64,000 nucleotides of DNA from an uncultured candidate division Zixibacteria bacterium (lineage in GTDB: Bacteria > Zixibacteria > MSB-5A5 > SM1-73), in contig CAIVRH010000048.1 of the NCBI GenBank assembly GCA_903908285.1, forward strand, positions 271,677 to 335,676, written 5' to 3'. Below, piece by piece: positions 43,181-51,892 of the stretch. The notes under the pieces are model-generated. The model saw only the letters and a program-made list of their open reading frames with translations. It was not told the DNA's origin and did no database searches. The stretch's first letter is position 1. Every line of letters starts with the position of its first letter. A program made the translations under genes and the position numbers.

Positions 43181-43209
43181 ATTATAACAGGATTTCAAAA
43201 ATATGTCAA
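43181..43209 (-). promoter_or_regulatory. perfect sigma-70 promoter of the Rrf2 gene
   Basis: On the minus strand TTGACA (43209-43204), a 17-base spacer and TATAAT (43186-43181): both hexamers and the spacing are ideal. This is the strongest-looking promoter in the window. IscR-type regulators usually repress their own promoter, so an operator may overlap it. Confidence 0.85.
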
Positions 43210-43305
43210 TATAAATCGTCCACTGGTATATTTTTAAAAAAACTATATTTCCATAACTACATAAAATTCAGCAAATTGACAGGTGTGGTGATAAAGTCAA
43301 TTAAA

Positions 43306-44829
43306 TTATATGTTCTTCCAATCCTTTAAAAACTGTAATAAAAGTCTTGCCCCAAATCCTGTCGCTCCCTTGGTCCAATAGGAATAATATTTTTCTAAGT
43401 CTATGGTCTTGTCTTTGAAGTCGACTCCGGCAATATCTAAGTGTAACCAGGGAACATCACCCACAAAAGCTTTTAAGAAAACGGCAGCAAGACTCGCCCC
43501 TCCCCACCTGCCACCCACATTCTTGATGTCGGCTAAATCGCTTTCCAAAAAAGGCTCGTATTCATCCCACAGGGGCATAGGCCAAACTCTCTCTCCGCTC
43601 CTCTCCCCCGCCTGGATCATTTTGGATTTCAATCCCTGGTGATCGCTGAATATTCCGGCGCATATCGGCCCCAAAGCGATTTTAATGGCTGCAGTCAATG
43701 TCGCCACGTCGATGATCGCATCCGGTTTAAAGCTTCGGGCGTAGGACAAGGCATCGGCCAAAATCAGGCGCCCCTCTGCATCCGTATTCAAAACCTCGAT
43801 AGTCTTTCCCGAATGGGATCGGAGGATGTCTCCAACTTTCAAGGCAGTGCCCGAGGGGAGATTCTCCGCTGCCGGAACGATTCCGATCAGATGAACCGGC
43901 AACTTCAGTTTGGCTGCTGCCGCTATGGTGGAAATAACCACTGCTCCGCCCATCATGTCCCCCTTCATCTCCAGCATATTTTCCGTATCCTTCAAGGATA
44001 CCCCCCCCGCATCGAACGTTATCCCCTTGCCAACTAAAACCAGGGTGTCTACTTTTTTCAGAGGAGGAAGATATTCTAATATGGTTAACGTGGGCGGCTG
44101 GTTGCTTCCCGATCCGACCGCCAGGAATGCATTCATTCCCAGCTTCTCGATCTGTGATTTGGATAAAACCCTGCATTTTAAACCATTCTGCTGGGCAAGT
44201 TTTTGGGCTGCTTGACCAAATTGCGATGGGGTAAGTTGATTGCTCGGTTGGTTGGCCAAATCCCGGGTAAAAATGGTAGACCAGGAGAATATCTCTCCGT
44301 CTTTTACCCCTTTCTCAATTTCCGACAGCTTCCTGCGATCATCCGTCAGGATGGTCAAATTCTGTAGAGCTTTCTTCTGGCTATCATTGCCGGTGGTATA
44401 GCGGTCCAGCTTATAATTGGCCAGAGATATCCCCTCCACTATGGCTTGAGATGATTCCCGAAGTTTGATTCGGTTTTGATCCGAATCCAATGCTTGAACC
44501 GAAACGCTTTTGATTTTCAACTCTTTTATCTTCTTACCGGCATGACCATAAGCCCGCCTGATCCGTTCGATGGTTATTTCCTTCTTTTTTCCCAAACCGG
44601 TCAAAATAATTCTCTTGGATTTTAATCTTCCCTGCAGATACAAAACTGCAGTTTGTCCCAATTTCGCGGTAAAATCACCGGTGGCATACAGGTCGGTGAT
44701 GGCTCCCGAGAGTTCATTATTTACACTTTGCAGTGCACCGGTTAATCTTGACGACTCCTCAAAACATCCCAGAAGGATCGCCTCTTCATCTGCTTGATCA
44801 ATTTTTCCTTTTCTTGCTTCTATCTGCAT
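43306..44829 (-). CDS. pepA: leucyl aminopeptidase (M17)
   Basis: 507 residues. The M17 metal- and catalytic-site motifs are clear: LVLVGKGITFDAGGVSLKDT, MKGDMMGGAVVI, NTDAEGRLILADAL (the family signature) and a late GASLAAVFLKAFV block. The N-terminal domain (1-160) is the usual macro-like regulatory domain of M17 hexamers. Cytosolic Mn/Zn enzymes of this family release N-terminal residues from peptides. It stands alone; the preceding gene is divergent. Confidence 0.93.
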   Translation of the reverse strand: MQIEARKGKIDQADEEAILLGCFEESSRLTGALQSVNNELSGAITDLYATGDFTAKLGQTAVLYLQGRLKSKRIILTGLGKKKEITIERIRRAYGHAGKKIKELKIKSVSVQALDSDQNRIKLRESSQAIVEGISLANYKLDRYTTGNDSQKKALQNLTILTDDRRKLSEIEKGVKDGEIFSWSTIFTRDLANQPSNQLTPSQFGQAAQKLAQQNGLKCRVLSKSQIEKLGMNAFLAVGSGSNQPPTLTILEYLPPLKKVDTLVLVGKGITFDAGGVSLKDTENMLEMKGDMMGGAVVISTIAAAAKLKLPVHLIGIVPAAENLPSGTALKVGDILRSHSGKTIEVLNTDAEGRLILADALSYARSFKPDAIIDVATLTAAIKIALGPICAGIFSDHQGLKSKMIQAGERSGERVWPMPLWDEYEPFLESDLADIKNVGGRWGGASLAAVFLKAFVGDVPWLHLDIAGVDFKDKTIDLEKYYSYWTKGATGFGARLLLQFLKDWKNI

Positions 44830-45081
44830 GTATGACTCCTTTACTTACCAATATGGTTTCAAACTTTTTATAATGAAAACTATAATCAATAACCTCCAAA
44901 TGTGCAAGCTTAAAACGGTTAAAATCTTTATGAATTTTTCAAGTATCCGACAGGTGTGTGTTACAGGAAACTATTAATGAAAATAACAGATATTTTAAGT
45001 CTTTACTTATTTCTCCCGATATAAAAATAGGGCTTATTCAAACCCAAGAAAATATTTAGGGGAACTTTTAAAGGGGGTACT

Positions 45082-47028
45082 GTGGATAAACAGACCCAGA
45101 TTATCCTGGAGGAAAAAGGGAAGAAGGAGAAAAAGGACTCCGAGAATCCCTCCGGCACCTCGCTGCCTGGGGAAAAAGAGAAACCTATATTGAAACCTGA
45201 ACTTCTCGACCATAATTTACCCGAAAGGGAAATTGACTTGTCGGTCGCATCCTGTTCCGGCGATATGGTTACCACTCAAACTTCAGGATCTAACCGATCA
45301 GATGCAACCGCCCCGGAAAATAATGCCAAAAGGGAGGAATCCGCCGGAGAGGAGAATCGCATTTCCGTGATTAATCCTGATGAAATTGCTTACCAGACGG
45401 AGATCCAGACGAAAGATTCTGAGCCGGAAAAAGAATCGGACCTAGGCGTCTCCCAGAAGACAAGGTCTTATCCTCCAAAGTCAAAAGAAAAAGAACCATC
45501 CTTAATTGAAACTGAGGAGAAAAAACCAAACAAGACCAAAACGGTTCAACGGAGGACCGGTCTCAAACCGCCAAAGTCCATATCCCAACCGGTGAATATG
45601 AGCAAAGGGGTGGCATACCTAAGCGGAAATATGATTAGGCTCATCGGTGGTGTCAAACTCTCTCCAGGAGACGAAATAAAGATTAAAGACAAAGAATTCG
45701 TGCTAAGGCCTCAAGGGAAAAAACACACTTTGCTGTATGGTATTGCTGCTGTGGCAGTATTCCTCGGACTGATCTTATTCACCCCTCTTTTCAAATCTAA
45801 TCATAATGGTAAGCTCATCGGAGTGGTGCTGGAGGAGAATACCAGGTTGTTTATCCCCCAAGCCAAAATTTATCTAAAGGAAACCGGGACTACCATCAAA
45901 ACCAACCAGTTTGGATTTTTTATATTCGAAACTCTCCCTCCCGGCTTGTACACCGTGGAAACATCGTATACCGGGTATCAAACCAAGAAAGAGAACATCG
46001 CCATCACTAAAGATCAATCCGCTACCCTTAGTATCCAACTGTCTCCCCTCTCGTCATTTGGCACTTCTTCCGATTTGTCTTCCTCGTATGGCACATCTAA
46101 GGCAGGTGGTCAAAATATGGCTTCCTCCGACATGAGCACTGACGGTTCCGATTTTGGTGCGATCCGGATAAAATCAAATATCTCCGATCCGGTTATCTCG
46201 ATAGACCATAAACCGGTGGGAGCAGGGAATAAACTATATAAGAAAATCTCTGCGGGTACCCACACCATTACCGCCACCAAGGAAGGCTATTCTGTTTGGG
46301 CAAAAGAAGCGCAGGTCCAGCCTGGTCAGACGTTGAATTTAGAGGTAGAGCTATCTTTGGACAAGAACTACCATGCTGCGCCCCAAACCTGGAGCGACTA
46401 TGTCTCTTTGGGTAATTCACAAATCATTTCTAACGATTTTGCTCAGGCTCTGAATTCCTTTAATCAAGCCATAAGCTTGAAGCCGGACTCCCCCGAAGCT
46501 CTCTGGGGTAGAGGTAATGCCTATCTGCAAAGCGGCGACAAAACAAAAGCTTTGGAGGATTTAGACCAAGCCGGCAGGCTCTTCCTCTACCGCCAGGAAT
46601 ATCAAAGCGCCGTCCTCTGCTTTAATTTCTTGCTTACTTTGAACGATAAAGAGCCGTCTTACTCCCTCAATCGGGGAATTTGTTATCTCCAATTGGGACA
46701 ATATCAAAGCAGTATACCGGATCTGAAAAAAGCAACCGGGCTCGATGATGGTCTTTTCTTGGGTTATCTGAATCTGGGAGAGGCATATTATCGTGCCGGG
46801 GATTATAAACTTTCCATCGAAGCATACAAACGTGCCCGTAAATTGAATCCGAAAAACCCGGAGGTATACGTAGGTTTAACTAAAGTCTACACCGTCAAAG
46901 GGGATAAATCTGAAGCTAAGAAAAGCTATAAAAAATATCAGGAGCTTTCTACCTATATCGATCAGGAAAAGTTGAAACAAGATCCAAATTGGGGTGAGGT
47001 TTTAAAAGAGATTGAAGTAGAAAAATAA
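45082..47028 (+). CDS. TM protein with carboxypeptidase-regulatory, PEGA and TPR domains
   Basis: 648 residues starting at GTG 45082 (AAAGGGGGT upstream). Residues 1-215 are charged, low-complexity and probably cytosolic. One TM helix spans about 216-236 (LLYGIAAVAVFLGLILFTPL). The outer part has a carboxypeptidase-regulatory-like domain (244-320, VFEDTLPPGLYTVETSYTGY-like), a Ser-rich linker, a PEGA domain (about 360-430, SIDHKPVGAGNKL and SAGTHTITATKEGYSVW), and TPR repeats from 437 to 640. It probably scaffolds cell-envelope complexes. Convergent with the receiver gene downstream. Confidence 0.75.
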   Translation: MDKQTQIILEEKGKKEKKDSENPSGTSLPGEKEKPILKPELLDHNLPEREIDLSVASCSGDMVTTQTSGSNRSDATAPENNAKREESAGEENRISVINPDEIAYQTEIQTKDSEPEKESDLGVSQKTRSYPPKSKEKEPSLIETEEKKPNKTKTVQRRTGLKPPKSISQPVNMSKGVAYLSGNMIRLIGGVKLSPGDEIKIKDKEFVLRPQGKKHTLLYGIAAVAVFLGLILFTPLFKSNHNGKLIGVVLEENTRLFIPQAKIYLKETGTTIKTNQFGFFIFETLPPGLYTVETSYTGYQTKKENIAITKDQSATLSIQLSPLSSFGTSSDLSSSYGTSKAGGQNMASSDMSTDGSDFGAIRIKSNISDPVISIDHKPVGAGNKLYKKISAGTHTITATKEGYSVWAKEAQVQPGQTLNLEVELSLDKNYHAAPQTWSDYVSLGNSQIISNDFAQALNSFNQAISLKPDSPEALWGRGNAYLQSGDKTKALEDLDQAGRLFLYRQEYQSAVLCFNFLLTLNDKEPSYSLNRGICYLQLGQYQSSIPDLKKATGLDDGLFLGYLNLGEAYYRAGDYKLSIEAYKRARKLNPKNPEVYVGLTKVYTVKGDKSEAKKSYKKYQELSTYIDQEKLKQDPNWGEVLKEIEVEK

Positions 47029-47091
47029 TCCTGGTTTTGAGAGGTTAATCTCCAAACGATTTCTAATCCGAAGTTTTAGGAATCCTCAGCA

Positions 47092-47559
47092 TCAAGGATT
47101 TTTCTGGTTAAATCTTTCGGTGACGTTAAGCATTTGTTCCAAACTGAATGGTTTGGGTATAATAAAATCCACCTTACTGGCTTTCACCTCCTCTTCGTTG
47201 AGTTGCGCACCCCAGCCCGAAATGATCACCACCGGTTTTTCTGGATGATTTTCTTTTATCCTGCGGTTGACCTCCCAGCCGGAGATCCCGGGCATTCCCA
47301 GATCCGTGATTATCAGATCAAACTCCTCTCTAAAGAAAATCTCCAGCGCCTCCTCCCCATTCCCAGAAAGGAAGACCTGGTGACCTGACATCATAAAAAG
47401 GTCTTTTAAAATCTCTCGGATATTTTCGTCGTCATCCACTACTAATATTCTCAATTTATCTTTCTCCGCTGCAATTTTCTTATACTTTTTCAAACATCCT
47501 TTTCCCAGCGCTCCTTCCTTCCTTTCATTCCTGCCACAGTATTTGACGGTTTCAAACAC
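47092..47559 (-). CDS. stand-alone receiver (response regulator) protein
   Basis: 155 residues from GTG 47559 (CAGGAGGAG 9 bases upstream). The receiver core starts at LRILVVDDDENIREIL with the acidic pair, phosphoacceptor in LIITDLGMPGISGWEV, Ser/Thr in PVVIISGWG and Lys in IPKPF. There is no output domain. It lies 66 bases downstream of the large hybrid kinase, whose own receiver is very similar, and probably shuttles phosphate from it. The N-terminal ~35 residues are an unrelated basic extension. Confidence 0.85.
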   Translation of the reverse strand: MFETVKYCGRNERKEGALGKGCLKKYKKIAAEKDKLRILVVDDDENIREILKDLFMMSGHQVFLSGNGEEALEIFFREEFDLIITDLGMPGISGWEVNRRIKENHPEKPVVIISGWGAQLNEEEVKASKVDFIIPKPFSLEQMLNVTERFNQKNP

Positions 47560-47625
47560 ATACGGCTTCTCCTCCTGCTCCGATCGAACGCTCTATACCT
47601 ACTCCTTTTTACTTTCCCGTTCACT

Positions 47626-50600
47626 TTATGATCTTTGCTTGGGAATATATATTCCTGGCTCAAGATGGCGGGTCTTCCTCTGAGCCAGAAGCTCTCCAAT
47701 CAAACTCAAAATCTGCTGCATATTGAAGGGCTTGTTTATTATCCGGTCCACCGTCTCTCTATTATGAACGGAATGATCCAATTTTACCCCCCAGCCGGTA
47801 GAAAGAATCACCGGAGTCAGCGGATCTACAGTTTTAATCGCATCCGCCACATCCCAACCCGACATACCTGGCATTCCCAAATCAGTTATTACCAGATCCG
47901 CCTTATGTTTTTGGTAAAGTTCGATCCCTTCCTCTCCGTTTTCCGCTTGGGTCACGGTGTGCCCCGCTGAGGTAAGTATCTCCTGTAAAACCTCCCGGAT
48001 ATTTTCTTCATCTTCTATCACCAAAATATGTGCTTTTTCATCACCGGGGTTGACTTCCGATTCCTCCACCTTCCTTCGATCGGATCTGGGTAATCTTATG
48101 GTAAAACTGCTCCCGTAACCGGGAGTGCTCTCCACGGTGATTTCTCCTTTGTGGCGAGTGATTATTCCGAATGCCAAGCTTAAACCCAAACCCGTCCCCT
48201 CCTCCCCTTTGGTGGTAAAGAACGGAACAAACAGCTTGCTTTGAACCTCATCGGTCATACCCATACCGGTATCTTTTACCGTCAAATAAACATACTCGGT
48301 GTCTTCATGAGTCATGAGGGTTAATATCCCACCTTTGGACATGGCATCTCCGGCATTAAGAAGCAGATTGGTTAAAACCTCCCTAAGCTCAATTGCATCT
48401 CCCATTATCATGCCGGTGGCGGAAAATTCTTTTTTAATCTCTATTTGAATGCCTGCAAGAAAAGCTTCATCTTTCCAGTAAGTTCTGGTCATCTCCAGGG
48501 AGTCCTCAATCAGCTGATGGGGATCCACCGGAGAAAAAGCCCGGTCGGATCTCTCTTGAATGAAATCCCGAATTCGGGCTAAGATTCTGGCTCCATCCGT
48601 AACGGACTTCTCTATCACCTTCAAGCTTGCCTCGGTCTCTTCCGTTGGACTGGACTCTCCTCTTTTCAATTTTAACAAAAGCAGCTGAACCCGACCCAAA
48701 ATGGAAGCCAATATGTTGTTAAAATCATGCACCACTCCGCTGGCCATCTCACCCAGCGCCCTAAATCTTTCAATCCGAATCATGTGGCTTTGAGTATCTT
48801 TCAGGTTTTGATAAGCCTTCTCCAGATCGGAAAACAACTTGGCATTTTGCATGGCGATGGCCAGCTGACCCGCTATGGAATTTAACAGTTGTATATATTC
48901 CTCCTCGAATCCATGCTCTTTACTGCTCTCCAGGCTCAACACCGCAGTGATTTTATCGCTATCCCGGATAGGAATCAACATGTAAGACCTTATCCCTTCC
49001 GCGTAGATCAGCCGGTCCATGGGTTTGGATTCATGATCTAAAACCAGTTTCTTTCGGTAATATGGCTTTTGAGTGCATACCACCTCATACATGCTGGTTT
49101 CAGCTGCCGGTATGCTTTTGGCAACTACGGATTGGAGGTTGGATTTCGGACTGGAAATCATCTCTGCCATAAAGAGATGCTGTTGGGGATACCAGAAGTT
49201 CATGCTGATTCTATCGTAATCCATTATCTTGTTCAATTCTTGGGAGACGATGCGAAAAACGCTCTCCAAATCCAAAGTGGAGCTTATGGCTCGATTTATT
49301 TGATCCGCCAATTCCAACCGGCTGGCTCTTTTTCGGGTTTCCTCGTAAAGCTGGGTGTTTTTTATAGCAGTAGCTAACAGATCGACAATGGTCTCCAAAA
49401 CCGCTACATCCTGATGGTCAAAGGTGTTTTGGCTGAAGCTCTCAACGTCTAACACCCCCACCACCACCCTCCCGCTTTTAATGGGGACGGCTAGTTCCGA
49501 TCTTGTATCTGCAATCGCCGGAATATAGGAGGGTTCATCTATAACGTCATTACACAAAATAGTTTTACCCCATTCCGCGGCTTTCCCCACCATCCCCACT
49601 CCTTTTTTCTGACGATAACCCGGGGCAACTATATTTCCTGGTTTTCCGCAACAGGTTTTCAACAATAAATCCCCGGAAGGTTCATCTACCAAAAACAGGG
49701 AAATATTGTCGTATTTCAAGCTCAATTGAATGACTTCGACGGTATTCTCCAAAAGCCTGTTCAGATCCAGTGTGGAAACCACCTTCCGACCTACATCGTT
49801 GATTAGGGCCAGCTGCAGATATCTCTTTTTTTCCTCGGAGAACAGGCGCGAGTTTTCCAAAACCACCGCTATTTGGGATGCGAGTTGGGAAAGTACCCGT
49901 ACATCTTTCTCACCGAAAGCAAAAAACCTTTCGCTTTCTGCATCCAATACTCCTATAATCTCCCCTTTCAATTTTAAAGGAACGGCCACTTCGGATTTGC
50001 ACTCCTCCTTGCCCTTGATGTATCTTGACTCCAGGGAAACATCCCCCACTACCATAGGTTCTCCGGCCTTTGCCACCCATCCGGTGATACCCTCTGAGTC
50101 TATCTTTATTCTCAGGTCATTAATTCGGTCGCCTGAAAAACCATGGGCGGCTTTAACAAAAAGCTCCCTTTTCTCCTTATCCACCAGAAGGAGGGCACAG
50201 TTTAAGTACCCAAATGATTCCACCACAACTTTCAAAATCTGCTCCAAAAGCTCATCCCCGTCCAAAATAGAAGATAACCTCTGTGCTACCTGGTATAGTA
50301 AGGAAGTTTCTTCCGCTTTTTGTTTAACGTCTTCATATAGTTGAGCATTCTCAATGGCAAAGGCTGCTTGAGAGGCAATGGATTTGCACAGATTAAGATT
50401 TTCGAAAGTTGGACTACCCGAAGCTTCAAATTCCACCCCCACCACTCCCAGGGTTCGCTGTCCTATAGAAAGAGGCAGAAGCACCGCATCCCTGCCTTTT
50501 TTCAAAGAGAAAAGCTGTTTCTCTGTGGAGTTCATCTGGTCTTCCTTTTCTATTTTAACCATTCGGTTGGTCTGGATCACCTTATCGTGAAAAGGAAGTT

Positions 50601-51879
50601 GCTCGAGGGGGATCATCTTCGATTTACCTGGTTCATCTGAGATACCCCTAAGGCGCTCACCCATTCGAGTTAAACCAAGGGGTTGAAGAGGGGCATTTTC
50701 TGCAAGCGACCCTCCCTTTGAGCTTGTTAAGAGCGTCCCCCATACCAGGCTCTCCTTTTTCTGATCGAGGAGAGCGGTCCAGCAGCATTCAGCGTTCAAG
50801 GTGTTCATCACCTTCCTGGTCAGGACTTCCATCACCTGATTTAAATCCAGGCTGGCGGAGATTATGCCAGAGGTTTCAAGAAGATTCGAGAGATCTTGGG
50901 CTTTTTTGGTCCATCCGGAAAGAAGGTTAATATTATCTATGGTCATCCCGATCTGCTGACCAACCGCCCCCAATAATTCATTCTCCTCCAAGCTGGGCTC
51001 TCGCGGTGTTAAGCTAAGAAGGATAATAGCGCCAAAAACCCTCCCTTTTGCCACCAGCGGAACTGCCGAAAGTGTTTTAATCCCCCGGCTGTATAAATCT
51101 ATAATCTTTCCTGAGTGGGAACGGTATAATTCACCGCGGTACTGGGTGTCTTTTAAGTCTGGTATGAATATGATCTGTTTCCGTTTTTCCGCCTCCTGAG
51201 CTATCCCTTCTAAGATAGTCAGCTTGGAAGGGCTCCCCTCTGATTCAACCTGATCAAATTTCCAAATGCTCTCCAACGCCTCCCCCTTCCATACCCTTAT
51301 GGATGGATTATTATCTTCCTTATTTGACAGAAATATAACTCCACCATCATAATCCGTCACCTCCAGGATTATCCCCAAAACCTCATTTAAAATTTGGTCC
51401 ACATCCAGGGTCTGATTCACCGCCATGGTAACGGCATTAAAAGCGATCAATCTGCTTTTCACCTGCTTTATCTCTTTCTCCTTATCTTTGAACGCCTGAT
51501 CCACTTTTTCCAGGCAGCTGCTTAAAAGCACTATTTCGTCGGCAGCTTTACCCTCGATGAAAACAGATGGGTACACTTCTTTGGCTTTCTGGTTTAGATG
51601 ATGAAGAGAAGCAAGAATGTTTCGACTTAATAGGGCAGTAAGGATTCCGGCTGAGCAGATAAAAACCAACAGCGGGAGTATTTTGAATTTAACTGACGGA
51701 TGGGGCTCCACCCAGGAAGCGAAAAACCAAAAAAGAACAAAGGGGATGCCGGTGGTCCACAAGATGGACCAGGCTAATCTTTTCCGGGAAAGAATTTTTC
51801 TGTAAAGGGACGGTAAAAGCTGCATGTTTATTAATAGTCGAATATCATGTCGGTTCGGTTTGTTTTGATTGATACCCAT
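47626..51879 (-). CDS. hybrid sensor histidine kinase with five GAF domains
   Basis: 1417 residues. Two N-terminal TM helices (about 36-56, 66-84) have almost no periplasmic loop and are followed by a HAMP-like linker. Five GAF domains follow at about 152-320, 343-510, 535-680, 700-845 and 868-1015, each opening with a (T/S)LDL..ll motif. The HisKA site is H1051 (SGVVHDFNN), and the ATPase domain has N1171/N1175, DTGMGM (1203) and GTGLGL (1228). A C-terminal receiver holds D1333 (ITDLGMPGMSGW). GAF domains bind cyclic nucleotides or other small ligands, so several signals could be integrated. The upstream GAF gene ends 14 bases before its start. Confidence 0.92.
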   Translation of the reverse strand: MGINQNKPNRHDIRLLINMQLLPSLYRKILSRKRLAWSILWTTGIPFVLFWFFASWVEPHPSVKFKILPLLVFICSAGILTALLSRNILASLHHLNQKAKEVYPSVFIEGKAADEIVLLSSCLEKVDQAFKDKEKEIKQVKSRLIAFNAVTMAVNQTLDVDQILNEVLGIILEVTDYDGGVIFLSNKEDNNPSIRVWKGEALESIWKFDQVESEGSPSKLTILEGIAQEAEKRKQIIFIPDLKDTQYRGELYRSHSGKIIDLYSRGIKTLSAVPLVAKGRVFGAIILLSLTPREPSLEENELLGAVGQQIGMTIDNINLLSGWTKKAQDLSNLLETSGIISASLDLNQVMEVLTRKVMNTLNAECCWTALLDQKKESLVWGTLLTSSKGGSLAENAPLQPLGLTRMGERLRGISDEPGKSKMIPLEQLPFHDKVIQTNRMVKIEKEDQMNSTEKQLFSLKKGRDAVLLPLSIGQRTLGVVGVEFEASGSPTFENLNLCKSIASQAAFAIENAQLYEDVKQKAEETSLLYQVAQRLSSILDGDELLEQILKVVVESFGYLNCALLLVDKEKRELFVKAAHGFSGDRINDLRIKIDSEGITGWVAKAGEPMVVGDVSLESRYIKGKEECKSEVAVPLKLKGEIIGVLDAESERFFAFGEKDVRVLSQLASQIAVVLENSRLFSEEKKRYLQLALINDVGRKVVSTLDLNRLLENTVEVIQLSLKYDNISLFLVDEPSGDLLLKTCCGKPGNIVAPGYRQKKGVGMVGKAAEWGKTILCNDVIDEPSYIPAIADTRSELAVPIKSGRVVVGVLDVESFSQNTFDHQDVAVLETIVDLLATAIKNTQLYEETRKRASRLELADQINRAISSTLDLESVFRIVSQELNKIMDYDRISMNFWYPQQHLFMAEMISSPKSNLQSVVAKSIPAAETSMYEVVCTQKPYYRKKLVLDHESKPMDRLIYAEGIRSYMLIPIRDSDKITAVLSLESSKEHGFEEEYIQLLNSIAGQLAIAMQNAKLFSDLEKAYQNLKDTQSHMIRIERFRALGEMASGVVHDFNNILASILGRVQLLLLKLKRGESSPTEETEASLKVIEKSVTDGARILARIRDFIQERSDRAFSPVDPHQLIEDSLEMTRTYWKDEAFLAGIQIEIKKEFSATGMIMGDAIELREVLTNLLLNAGDAMSKGGILTLMTHEDTEYVYLTVKDTGMGMTDEVQSKLFVPFFTTKGEEGTGLGLSLAFGIITRHKGEITVESTPGYGSSFTIRLPRSDRRKVEESEVNPGDEKAHILVIEDEENIREVLQEILTSAGHTVTQAENGEEGIELYQKHKADLVITDLGMPGMSGWDVADAIKTVDPLTPVILSTGWGVKLDHSVHNRETVDRIINKPFNMQQILSLIGELLAQRKTRHLEPGIYIPKQRS

Positions 51880-51892
51880 TAGGGAAAGAGCT

